Origin: Diplonema japonicum
Lineage: Eukaryota > Euglenozoa > Diplonemea > Diplonemida > Diplonemidae
Direction: 5' to 3'
Length of the DNA: 64,000 nt
Assembly (NCBI GenBank): GCA_964019335.1
Contig: OZ025746.1
Span: forward strand, 297,811 to 361,810
The notes under the pieces were generated by a model. The model was not told the origin of the DNA. It saw nothing but the letters and a program-made list of their open reading frames with translations, and searched no databases. The position numbers and the translations under genes were made by a program. Of this stretch, positions 53,201 through 62,335 are shown in pieces; the first letter of the stretch is position 1; each line of letters opens with the position of its first letter.

Positions 53201-56200
53201 GTGGCCTCTTCGTACCTGAAGAAAGGCGGCCAGGTGGGGGTATCGGTCCCTGCTGGAATGGAGGCGGCTATACACACCATCAGGCAGTATGTGGACAGGG
53301 AACGGGGCAACAAGCAGGAAAACAAGGTGATCCTCAAGATCGACTACGCCAACGCCTTCAACAGTGTTTGTCGGAGGCAGCTGTGCTCACAGGCCTATGA
53401 GCAAGCGTCGGGGCTGTATGCGTGGGCCGATTGGTGCTACAGGGTGCCCTCCCAATTATACTACAACGGAAAGGTGATTAAGTCCCAGGAAGGGGTGCAA
53501 CAGGGGGACCCGATGGGACCGCTGCTGTTCTCTCTGGCCATCCAACCCCTGGTGAACAAGATAAGTGAAGACTGCAACCTGGACATCCTCCAGTTCTACC
53601 TGGACGATGGCGTCCTTGTGGGGAATGTGGATGAAGTGAGAAAGGCGTACAACATCTTGTGTGAGCTGAGCGGAATGATAGGGCTGAAAGTGAAACCCCA
53701 GAAGTGCGAGCTCATATGGGTTAGTGGCGACCTCCCCCAGACAGTGGAGGACACAGGCTTCGATGGCCTGACAGAAGAGAATTTCCACAAAGAGAGGAAC
53801 TTCATGCTCCTGGGGGCGCCGATAGGATCGCCGGAGTACACGCAAGCCTTTCTGAACAAACGCTTGGACGCGCTGGAAGAGAACTTCGACATGCTGACCA
53901 AGGTGGGGAGGCAGACAGGGTACACACTTCTCCGGTATTGCAGCTCATACAGCAAACTGGTGTTTTACATGAGAGTGGTCCCAGACTCGCATGTGGGAGG
54001 GGTCATGCACAGGTTCGACGAGATGGTGCGGAAGACGATGTCGAAGGTGTGCGGCATGCAGTTCGAGAACGGGTCGAAAGAATGGCAGCAGGCGAAACTG
54101 TCCGTAAAAGTCGGTGGGCTTGGGATGAGGAGCTGCCAGGAGCACCTGCGCGCGGCCAACATGGCTTCGAGGGCGTCGACGATGAAGCTGTGCAAGGAGC
54201 TGGATCCCAAATACGAACATGGGCTGGAAGGGGGTGTATGGGGGAGCTGGCTCGAGTGGTTCAACAGGACGAAGGGCGGCATGCAGATTACACCCGACAT
54301 GGTGGCCAAGGCCCCCCACATCTGCAGCCAGAGGTGGCTCTCTAGGGTGCTTGATGAGAAGGCGCTGGAGGACCTCTTGGCGAAAGCAGATGCACGCTCG
54401 AGAGCGAGGTTGATGTCGGAGTCAATGCACTATGCGGGGGCGTGGTTGACGGCGACGCCTGACTTCTACAACCAGCTGTCGGACAACGAGTTTGGGGCTC
54501 TGATCAAGTGGTGGTTGGGGGCTCCGGTCTACAAGCAGGGTGAGAGCTGCCACGACCCGAGGTGCAAGACTGAGGGGATGGACGTATGGGGTGACCATGC
54601 CCAGGGATGCGGCAACGCCAGGATTGCGAGGCACGACCGGGTGAAGGAGACCATCCACAGACACTGTCAGTGGGCCGGGGTGAGCGCAACGATGGAGAAG
54701 ACGGGGCTGATCCCGGGGTCGTCCCAGCGCCCGGCGGACGTGTTCTTCCCAGGTGGGGTGGGGGGTTCCCGCCCAATGGCTATGGACGTGGTCATCGTGC
54801 ACCCGAGGAACGAGTCTTGTGTCAACCAGGCGGCGAAGACTGCGGGGTACACAGCGGCGAAGGCGGAACACTACAAGCGCCAGAAGTATGAGGCGGAGCT
54901 CGCCAAGACACGCGTGGCCTTTGTACCTTTCGCGATGGAGACCTTTGGGGGGTTCGGGGAGGCAGCAGTCTACCTCACGAAGAAACTGTCCAGGAGCATA
55001 GCTGCGCGGGCTCACGGGGACAGAGTCTCGATACACAGGCGTGTGGTCCAAGAGGTGTCAACGGCCATGATGAGATCGATAGCAGGGGCGCTGTTAGTCA
55101 AAGGGCCTGTACAGTTGGATCCAGGGCCCCCGGTACCGGACGGCGAAGAGGAAAAAAAGGACAACGAGGAAGCGAACAACGAACCCAACACTGAATCCAA
55201 CACTGACCTCACAGAGGACTCCTTCGGCAATGAAAAAACCACAGAGGTGGTTGCCACGGACCTCCCCACCCTGGAAGAGCTGAAGTGGAGCAAGAAGGAC
55301 AAGAAGCGGGCCCGGGCCCGATCGGCCAGTACTGACTCGGATTGTGTGGAGGGTGGCTACATCTATCTGAAGGGTACGGGGGCGGATGGCACCGTGGTCG
55401 AAGCCAACATATGCAGGGGTGAGCTCAAGGGGATGACCAGGCCCCAGTTCAAGTTCTTGGCAGAGCACAGGTTGATGGAAGAGCTGGGGAGCGACGACCT
55501 GGTGTGGGACACGGTCAAGGTGCGCAACAAGGAGAACTGGGCCCCGGTGAACAGTGCGGTGGCTTGGCTGCAGCTCGAGTCGGGGAGGGCACGGGTGGGG
55601 CCCATACCCCACAAGAAGAGGTCCAAAGGCTCGCTGGCCAGATAGGCCAGCGGGGGTGTGGGGGGCTGTTCTCCCCCCCCCCGCCATAGGAAGATGTGAA
55701 ACTTTTTTTTTTTTTTCTGAGAAAAAAAAAAAAGGGAAAAATAAAAGAATAGGGAACAGGTGCTACAACGGCCAGGCTAGATAGAACCACTTAGATTTTT
55801 TTTTTTTTCTTTTTGTTTTTCCTTTTTTTTTTTTTTTTTTTTATTTTTCTGTTTTTCTTTTTCTTTTTCTTTTTGAAGTGGAACCATCTCGGTCGACGTT
55901 TTTTTTTTTTTTTCTTTTTTCTTTTGTGGTGATGTGTTTTTCCTGTTTTTGATTTTCTTCTTCCCCCGCTCTATGCTTTTTCGCATGGACATTGGCCACT
56001 CTGCCCCTTTCCCCTTTTTTGATTCTCCCTCTTTCCCCCTCCTAAATTTTACCCCCTGCCCCACTCATTCCTCCCTAGTATGTTTTTGAATTTGCCTCTT
56101 CTTCTTTTAAGCCTTTTTTGAGATTTTTATTTTTGAATTTTTATCATTTGGAGTTGCTTCTTCTTCTTCCCCTCTCCCTCCCATAAAGAAAAAGAGAAAC

Positions 56201-56314
56201 CCATGCCTTCCTCCCAGGTTGGAACTTGATTGTCTGTTTTGGAATATTTTTATTTTCTCTTAAGGTTTATCATGCCTTGTGTGTCTTTTGAAGGAAAAAA
56301 AAAAAAAAAAAAAA
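50294..56314 (+). mobile_element. Full-length non-LTR retrotransposon, unit 2
   Basis: Exact 6,021-bp repeat of unit 1 in layout, including eleven 26-bp repeats (50298-50583) and A20. I see no difference from unit 3. Confidence 0.9.
50651..55645 (+). CDS. Retrotransposon polyprotein (OTU, RT, RLE), unit 2
   Basis: Same 1,664-residue product as unit 1, with no residue change seen. Catalytic residues of OTU, RT and endonuclease are intact. Confidence 0.88.
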   Translation: MGHSKEGVRWEHLGVWAWVALVSLLLIPGVRQVLGAGIGMAPSFLHAAVLWKRPGSNRRTTHRSRVQVGPRGDEWSAGELAWLAVGGTLVGSTSVWIGGLMSLWAMSEVMVWKAGADPTQRFGPVKLRKTRRGSRGHYLPVYLGPPRSSRRRKKKEDAKQAAKERAETEDKLFQAEHLDPFADLMLAGDVLQGGGDPPPMDLDDEHMEAQKEGEKEGSDKHQCRMEDCSFRTSVASCLVKHLNAVHHHFVKQEQARSMKVNLCGTCAAACSSNQTHCALHRQRNLWNPDKQPRAGKSVDEIMKSFKLTRRSTEKDGNCMFHALAGSLGEAYGDHTHIRSEVVEWMKHREEHYAPFCSEGWDRYLEGMGTAATWGDHLCLAAAAQAFGRTILVVAGGNNPVLMIGEYNSDHEKVVVLAYNGNHYEYAVGEEESMMMLLDESQSVALQKAGKQPSEALGEDIGEWDIIDRAIPGYGKAGVLDQMGARNQQFLYCPVANCARSKCKSTTPFNSTRVWKCHLDGHLESDEIPESVLRRLDLERCLVCRGCVWKGQGCHDECKKAVRREGEYTTPPPAPTRTELPSLETIAAMNVTTMGSIPTSLQRLWGLTLKHTLGRAVKDNTEEAWLLVAMLPKACLWKKRGGKKRDKETELSVQARLEEWEKGNYMALWNKLESGEKGEPKNDEVSKVARATELCSKGRFSAGNAALVAQGLAEDNEDCWRALQSKHPEPLHPQWDNPAKTKEAVEVLPEEVLDAIRDFPRGTAAGPTGLRAQHIKDAVDGAFESQGCLMSVTRAVNALARGTAPREVAPLMAGANLVALKKNDRDVRPIAVGDVLRRLVGKSLVKKIAPEVASSYLKKGGQVGVSVPAGMEAAIHTIRQYVDRERGNKQENKVILKIDYANAFNSVCRRQLCSQAYEQASGLYAWADWCYRVPSQLYYNGKVIKSQEGVQQGDPMGPLLFSLAIQPLVNKISEDCNLDILQFYLDDGVLVGNVDEVRKAYNILCELSGMIGLKVKPQKCELIWVSGDLPQTVEDTGFDGLTEENFHKERNFMLLGAPIGSPEYTQAFLNKRLDALEENFDMLTKVGRQTGYTLLRYCSSYSKLVFYMRVVPDSHVGGVMHRFDEMVRKTMSKVCGMQFENGSKEWQQAKLSVKVGGLGMRSCQEHLRAANMASRASTMKLCKELDPKYEHGLEGGVWGSWLEWFNRTKGGMQITPDMVAKAPHICSQRWLSRVLDEKALEDLLAKADARSRARLMSESMHYAGAWLTATPDFYNQLSDNEFGALIKWWLGAPVYKQGESCHDPRCKTEGMDVWGDHAQGCGNARIARHDRVKETIHRHCQWAGVSATMEKTGLIPGSSQRPADVFFPGGVGGSRPMAMDVVIVHPRNESCVNQAAKTAGYTAAKAEHYKRQKYEAELAKTRVAFVPFAMETFGGFGEAAVYLTKKLSRSIAARAHGDRVSIHRRVVQEVSTAMMRSIAGALLVKGPVQLDPGPPVPDGEEEKKDNEEANNEPNTESNTDLTEDSFGNEKTTEVVATDLPTLEELKWSKKDKKRARARSASTDSDCVEGGYIYLKGTGADGTVVEANICRGELKGMTRPQFKFLAEHRLMEELGSDDLVWDTVKVRNKENWAPVNSAVAWLQLESGRARVGPIPHKKRSKGSLAR

Positions 56315-59300
56315 CATTCTCAAGTCCCCCTTTTTATTTATTTTCTCAAGTCCCCCTTTTTATTTATTTTCTCAAGTCCCCCTTTTTATTTATTTTCTCA
56401 AGTCCCCCTTTTTATTTATTTTCTCAAGTCCCCCTTTTTATTTATTTTCTCAAGTCCCCCTTTTTATTTATTTTCTCAAGTCCCCCTTTTTATTTATTTT
56501 CTCAAGTCCCCCTTTTTATTTATTTTCTCAAGTCCCCCTTTTTATTTATTTTCTCAAGTCCCCCTTTTTATTTATTTTCTCAAGTCCCCCTTTTTATTTA
56601 TTTATTTACCCCTGGCACCCAGAATCCCAGCACCTGGGGCTGCAACCGGCACAAGGAGGCACCGCAGACGGATGGGACACAGCAAGGAAGGGGTGAGATG
56701 GGAGCACCTGGGGGTGTGGGCCTGGGTTGCCCTGGTCTCCCTCTTGCTGATCCCAGGGGTGAGGCAGGTGCTGGGGGCGGGCATCGGGATGGCCCCCTCC
56801 TTCCTGCATGCGGCAGTGTTGTGGAAGAGGCCGGGGAGCAACAGGAGGACCACCCACAGGTCAAGGGTACAGGTGGGGCCCCGAGGGGATGAATGGTCCG
56901 CCGGGGAGCTCGCTTGGCTAGCAGTAGGGGGCACTCTGGTGGGAAGCACTTCAGTTTGGATAGGGGGGCTGATGTCGCTCTGGGCCATGTCGGAAGTGAT
57001 GGTGTGGAAAGCTGGTGCTGACCCGACCCAGAGATTCGGACCGGTAAAGCTGAGGAAGACAAGACGCGGATCGAGAGGTCACTACCTGCCGGTGTACTTG
57101 GGCCCGCCTAGAAGCTCAAGACGCAGAAAAAAGAAGGAAGACGCCAAGCAAGCAGCGAAGGAACGAGCCGAGACGGAGGATAAGCTCTTTCAGGCCGAAC
57201 ACCTGGACCCCTTTGCGGACTTGATGCTGGCAGGGGACGTGTTGCAAGGAGGTGGTGACCCTCCCCCCATGGATTTGGATGATGAGCACATGGAGGCACA
57301 GAAGGAGGGGGAAAAAGAAGGATCAGACAAACATCAATGCCGGATGGAAGACTGCTCTTTCCGCACCAGTGTGGCAAGCTGTCTAGTTAAACACCTCAAT
57401 GCGGTCCACCATCATTTTGTGAAACAAGAGCAGGCAAGGAGCATGAAGGTGAACCTCTGTGGAACGTGTGCTGCGGCGTGCTCGTCGAACCAGACGCACT
57501 GTGCACTACACAGGCAGCGGAATCTGTGGAACCCCGACAAACAACCCAGGGCCGGCAAGTCAGTGGACGAGATCATGAAGAGCTTCAAGCTGACGAGGAG
57601 ATCGACGGAGAAGGATGGGAACTGCATGTTCCACGCCCTGGCCGGTTCGCTCGGGGAAGCCTACGGCGACCACACCCACATCAGGAGCGAGGTTGTAGAA
57701 TGGATGAAACACCGGGAGGAGCACTATGCCCCGTTTTGCAGTGAGGGTTGGGACCGGTACTTGGAAGGGATGGGCACAGCAGCGACGTGGGGAGACCACT
57801 TGTGCCTGGCAGCCGCAGCACAAGCGTTTGGCCGCACGATACTCGTGGTTGCTGGGGGGAACAACCCAGTCCTGATGATAGGGGAGTACAACTCCGACCA
57901 CGAGAAGGTGGTGGTGCTGGCGTACAACGGCAACCACTACGAGTATGCAGTCGGAGAGGAGGAGTCGATGATGATGCTCCTTGATGAGTCCCAATCGGTA
58001 GCTCTACAAAAGGCAGGTAAGCAACCCTCCGAGGCCCTGGGTGAGGACATCGGGGAGTGGGACATAATAGACCGTGCGATCCCTGGATACGGGAAGGCAG
58101 GGGTGTTGGACCAGATGGGGGCAAGGAACCAGCAATTCCTGTACTGTCCGGTGGCGAACTGCGCTAGGTCGAAGTGCAAAAGCACGACCCCGTTCAACTC
58201 GACAAGGGTATGGAAGTGTCACCTGGATGGGCACCTGGAGAGTGATGAGATCCCGGAGAGCGTTCTGAGGAGACTGGACCTCGAGAGGTGCCTGGTGTGC
58301 AGGGGCTGTGTGTGGAAGGGTCAGGGGTGCCACGACGAGTGCAAAAAGGCGGTGCGAAGGGAAGGGGAATACACGACCCCCCCGCCGGCCCCGACGAGGA
58401 CCGAGTTACCCAGCCTGGAAACCATAGCCGCCATGAACGTCACGACCATGGGGTCGATCCCGACGAGCCTTCAAAGACTGTGGGGGCTTACCCTTAAGCA
58501 CACTCTGGGCCGAGCGGTGAAGGACAACACAGAGGAGGCTTGGCTGCTGGTGGCGATGCTCCCCAAAGCCTGCCTGTGGAAGAAGAGGGGAGGGAAGAAG
58601 CGGGACAAGGAGACGGAGCTGAGTGTCCAGGCCAGATTGGAGGAGTGGGAGAAGGGAAATTACATGGCCCTCTGGAATAAGCTGGAATCAGGTGAGAAGG
58701 GGGAACCTAAGAACGACGAGGTCTCTAAGGTCGCCAGGGCCACGGAACTGTGCAGCAAAGGGAGGTTCTCGGCAGGAAACGCGGCGCTTGTAGCCCAGGG
58801 GCTGGCGGAAGACAATGAGGATTGCTGGAGAGCGCTGCAGAGCAAACATCCAGAGCCACTACACCCCCAATGGGACAACCCGGCGAAGACGAAGGAAGCG
58901 GTAGAAGTCTTGCCAGAAGAAGTGCTGGACGCAATCAGGGACTTCCCGAGGGGGACTGCTGCGGGACCGACTGGTCTGAGAGCCCAGCACATCAAGGACG
59001 CGGTGGACGGAGCTTTTGAGTCTCAAGGCTGTTTGATGTCGGTGACGAGGGCAGTCAACGCATTAGCTAGAGGCACGGCCCCTAGGGAGGTGGCTCCGCT
59101 GATGGCAGGGGCGAACCTTGTGGCCCTCAAGAAGAACGACAGGGACGTGCGGCCCATAGCCGTTGGGGATGTGCTGCGTCGGCTGGTGGGGAAATCCCTT
59201 GTGAAGAAGATCGCTCCGGAAGTGGCCTCTTCGTACCTGAAGAAAGGCGGCCAGGTGGGGGTATCGGTCCCTGCTGGAATGGAGGCGGCTATACACACCA

Positions 59301-62300
59301 TCAGGCAGTATGTGGACAGGGAACGGGGCAACAAGCAGGAAAACAAGGTGATCCTCAAGATCGACTACGCCAACGCCTTCAACAGTGTTTGTCGGAGGCA
59401 GCTGTGCTCACAGGCCTATGAGCAAGCGTCGGGGCTGTATGCGTGGGCCGATTGGTGCTACAGGGTGCCCTCCCAATTATACTACAACGGAAAGGTGATT
59501 AAGTCCCAGGAAGGGGTGCAACAGGGGGACCCGATGGGACCGCTGCTGTTCTCTCTGGCCATCCAACCCCTGGTGAACAAGATAAGTGAAGACTGCAACC
59601 TGGACATCCTCCAGTTCTACCTGGACGATGGCGTCCTTGTGGGGAATGTGGATGAAGTGAGAAAGGCGTACAACATCTTGTGTGAGCTGAGCGGAATGAT
59701 AGGGCTGAAAGTGAAACCCCAGAAGTGCGAGCTCATATGGGTTAGTGGCGACCTCCCCCAGACAGTGGAGGACACAGGCTTCGATGGCCTGACAGAAGAG
59801 AATTTCCACAAAGAGAGGAACTTCATGCTCCTGGGGGCGCCGATAGGATCGCCGGAGTACACGCAAGCCTTTCTGAACAAACGCTTGGACGCGCTGGAAG
59901 AGAACTTCGACATGCTGACCAAGGTGGGGAGGCAGACAGGGTACACACTTCTCCGGTATTGCAGCTCATACAGCAAACTGGTGTTTTACATGAGAGTGGT
60001 CCCAGACTCGCATGTGGGAGGGGTCATGCACAGGTTCGACGAGATGGTGCGGAAGACGATGTCGAAGGTGTGCGGCATGCAGTTCGAGAACGGGTCGAAA
60101 GAATGGCAGCAGGCGAAACTGTCCGTAAAAGTCGGTGGGCTTGGGATGAGGAGCTGCCAGGAGCACCTGCGCGCGGCCAACATGGCTTCGAGGGCGTCGA
60201 CGATGAAGCTGTGCAAGGAGCTGGATCCCAAATACGAACATGGGCTGGAAGGGGGTGTATGGGGGAGCTGGCTCGAGTGGTTCAACAGGACGAAGGGCGG
60301 CATGCAGATTACACCCGACATGGTGGCCAAGGCCCCCCACATCTGCAGCCAGAGGTGGCTCTCTAGGGTGCTTGATGAGAAGGCGCTGGAGGACCTCTTG
60401 GCGAAAGCAGATGCACGCTCGAGAGCGAGGTTGATGTCGGAGTCAATGCACTATGCGGGGGCGTGGTTGACGGCGACGCCTGACTTCTACAACCAGCTGT
60501 CGGACAACGAGTTTGGGGCTCTGATCAAGTGGTGGTTGGGGGCTCCGGTCTACAAGCAGGGTGAGAGCTGCCACGACCCGAGGTGCAAGACTGAGGGGAT
60601 GGACGTATGGGGTGACCATGCCCAGGGATGCGGCAACGCCAGGATTGCGAGGCACGACCGGGTGAAGGAGACCATCCACAGACACTGTCAGTGGGCCGGG
60701 GTGAGCGCAACGATGGAGAAGACGGGGCTGATCCCGGGGTCGTCCCAGCGCCCGGCGGACGTGTTCTTCCCAGGTGGGGTGGGGGGTTCCCGCCCAATGG
60801 CTATGGACGTGGTCATCGTGCACCCGAGGAACGAGTCTTGTGTCAACCAGGCGGCGAAGACTGCGGGGTACACAGCGGCGAAGGCGGAACACTACAAGCG
60901 CCAGAAGTATGAGGCGGAGCTCGCCAAGACACGCGTGGCCTTTGTACCTTTCGCGATGGAGACCTTTGGGGGGTTCGGGGAGGCAGCAGTCTACCTCACG
61001 AAGAAACTGTCCAGGAGCATAGCTGCGCGGGCTCACGGGGACAGAGTCTCGATACACAGGCGTGTGGTCCAAGAGGTGTCAACGGCCATGATGAGATCGA
61101 TAGCAGGGGCGCTGTTAGTCAAAGGGCCTGTACAGTTGGATCCAGGGCCCCCGGTACCGGACGGCGAAGAGGAAAAAAAGGACAACGAGGAAGCGAACAA
61201 CGAACCCAACACTGAATCCAACACTGACCTCACAGAGGACTCCTTCGGCAATGAAAAAACCACAGAGGTGGTTGCCACGGACCTCCCCACCCTGGAAGAG
61301 CTGAAGTGGAGCAAGAAGGACAAGAAGCGGGCCCGGGCCCGATCGGCCAGTACTGACTCGGATTGTGTGGAGGGTGGCTACATCTATCTGAAGGGTACGG
61401 GGGCGGATGGCACCGTGGTCGAAGCCAACATATGCAGGGGTGAGCTCAAGGGGATGACCAGGCCCCAGTTCAAGTTCTTGGCAGAGCACAGGTTGATGGA
61501 AGAGCTGGGGAGCGACGACCTGGTGTGGGACACGGTCAAGGTGCGCAACAAGGAGAACTGGGCCCCGGTGAACAGTGCGGTGGCTTGGCTGCAGCTCGAG
61601 TCGGGGAGGGCACGGGTGGGGCCCATACCCCACAAGAAGAGGTCCAAAGGCTCGCTGGCCAGATAGGCCAGCGGGGGTGTGGGGGGCTGTTCTCCCCCCC
61701 CCCGCCATAGGAAGATGTGAAACTTTTTTTTTTTTTTCTGAGAAAAAAAAAAAAGGGAAAAATAAAAGAATAGGGAACAGGTGCTACAACGGCCAGGCTA
61801 GATAGAACCACTTAGATTTTTTTTTTTTTCTTTTTGTTTTTCCTTTTTTTTTTTTTTTTTTTTATTTTTCTGTTTTTCTTTTTCTTTTTCTTTTTGAAGT
61901 GGAACCATCTCGGTCGACGTTTTTTTTTTTTTTTCTTTTTTCTTTTGTGGTGATGTGTTTTTCCTGTTTTTGATTTTCTTCTTCCCCCGCTCTATGCTTT
62001 TTCGCATGGACATTGGCCACTCTGCCCCTTTCCCCTTTTTTGATTCTCCCTCTTTCCCCCTCCTAAATTTTACCCCCTGCCCCACTCATTCCTCCCTAGT
62101 ATGTTTTTGAATTTGCCTCTTCTTCTTTTAAGCCTTTTTTGAGATTTTTATTTTTGAATTTTTATCATTTGGAGTTGCTTCTTCTTCTTCCCCTCTCCCT
62201 CCCATAAAGAAAAAGAGAAACCCATGCCTTCCTCCCAGGTTGGAACTTGATTGTCTGTTTTGGAATATTTTTATTTTCTCTTAAGGTTTATCATGCCTTG

Positions 62301-62335
62301 TGTGTCTTTTGAAGGAAAAAAAAAAAAAAAAAAAA
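56315..62335 (+). mobile_element. Full-length non-LTR retrotransposon, unit 3
   Basis: Third 6,021-bp unit with eleven 26-bp repeats (56319-56604) and A20 at 62316-62335. Confidence 0.9.
56672..61666 (+). CDS. Retrotransposon polyprotein (OTU, RT, RLE), unit 3
   Basis: Identical to the unit 2 product as far as I can read. Confidence 0.88.
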   Translation: MGHSKEGVRWEHLGVWAWVALVSLLLIPGVRQVLGAGIGMAPSFLHAAVLWKRPGSNRRTTHRSRVQVGPRGDEWSAGELAWLAVGGTLVGSTSVWIGGLMSLWAMSEVMVWKAGADPTQRFGPVKLRKTRRGSRGHYLPVYLGPPRSSRRRKKKEDAKQAAKERAETEDKLFQAEHLDPFADLMLAGDVLQGGGDPPPMDLDDEHMEAQKEGEKEGSDKHQCRMEDCSFRTSVASCLVKHLNAVHHHFVKQEQARSMKVNLCGTCAAACSSNQTHCALHRQRNLWNPDKQPRAGKSVDEIMKSFKLTRRSTEKDGNCMFHALAGSLGEAYGDHTHIRSEVVEWMKHREEHYAPFCSEGWDRYLEGMGTAATWGDHLCLAAAAQAFGRTILVVAGGNNPVLMIGEYNSDHEKVVVLAYNGNHYEYAVGEEESMMMLLDESQSVALQKAGKQPSEALGEDIGEWDIIDRAIPGYGKAGVLDQMGARNQQFLYCPVANCARSKCKSTTPFNSTRVWKCHLDGHLESDEIPESVLRRLDLERCLVCRGCVWKGQGCHDECKKAVRREGEYTTPPPAPTRTELPSLETIAAMNVTTMGSIPTSLQRLWGLTLKHTLGRAVKDNTEEAWLLVAMLPKACLWKKRGGKKRDKETELSVQARLEEWEKGNYMALWNKLESGEKGEPKNDEVSKVARATELCSKGRFSAGNAALVAQGLAEDNEDCWRALQSKHPEPLHPQWDNPAKTKEAVEVLPEEVLDAIRDFPRGTAAGPTGLRAQHIKDAVDGAFESQGCLMSVTRAVNALARGTAPREVAPLMAGANLVALKKNDRDVRPIAVGDVLRRLVGKSLVKKIAPEVASSYLKKGGQVGVSVPAGMEAAIHTIRQYVDRERGNKQENKVILKIDYANAFNSVCRRQLCSQAYEQASGLYAWADWCYRVPSQLYYNGKVIKSQEGVQQGDPMGPLLFSLAIQPLVNKISEDCNLDILQFYLDDGVLVGNVDEVRKAYNILCELSGMIGLKVKPQKCELIWVSGDLPQTVEDTGFDGLTEENFHKERNFMLLGAPIGSPEYTQAFLNKRLDALEENFDMLTKVGRQTGYTLLRYCSSYSKLVFYMRVVPDSHVGGVMHRFDEMVRKTMSKVCGMQFENGSKEWQQAKLSVKVGGLGMRSCQEHLRAANMASRASTMKLCKELDPKYEHGLEGGVWGSWLEWFNRTKGGMQITPDMVAKAPHICSQRWLSRVLDEKALEDLLAKADARSRARLMSESMHYAGAWLTATPDFYNQLSDNEFGALIKWWLGAPVYKQGESCHDPRCKTEGMDVWGDHAQGCGNARIARHDRVKETIHRHCQWAGVSATMEKTGLIPGSSQRPADVFFPGGVGGSRPMAMDVVIVHPRNESCVNQAAKTAGYTAAKAEHYKRQKYEAELAKTRVAFVPFAMETFGGFGEAAVYLTKKLSRSIAARAHGDRVSIHRRVVQEVSTAMMRSIAGALLVKGPVQLDPGPPVPDGEEEKKDNEEANNEPNTESNTDLTEDSFGNEKTTEVVATDLPTLEELKWSKKDKKRARARSASTDSDCVEGGYIYLKGTGADGTVVEANICRGELKGMTRPQFKFLAEHRLMEELGSDDLVWDTVKVRNKENWAPVNSAVAWLQLESGRARVGPIPHKKRSKGSLAR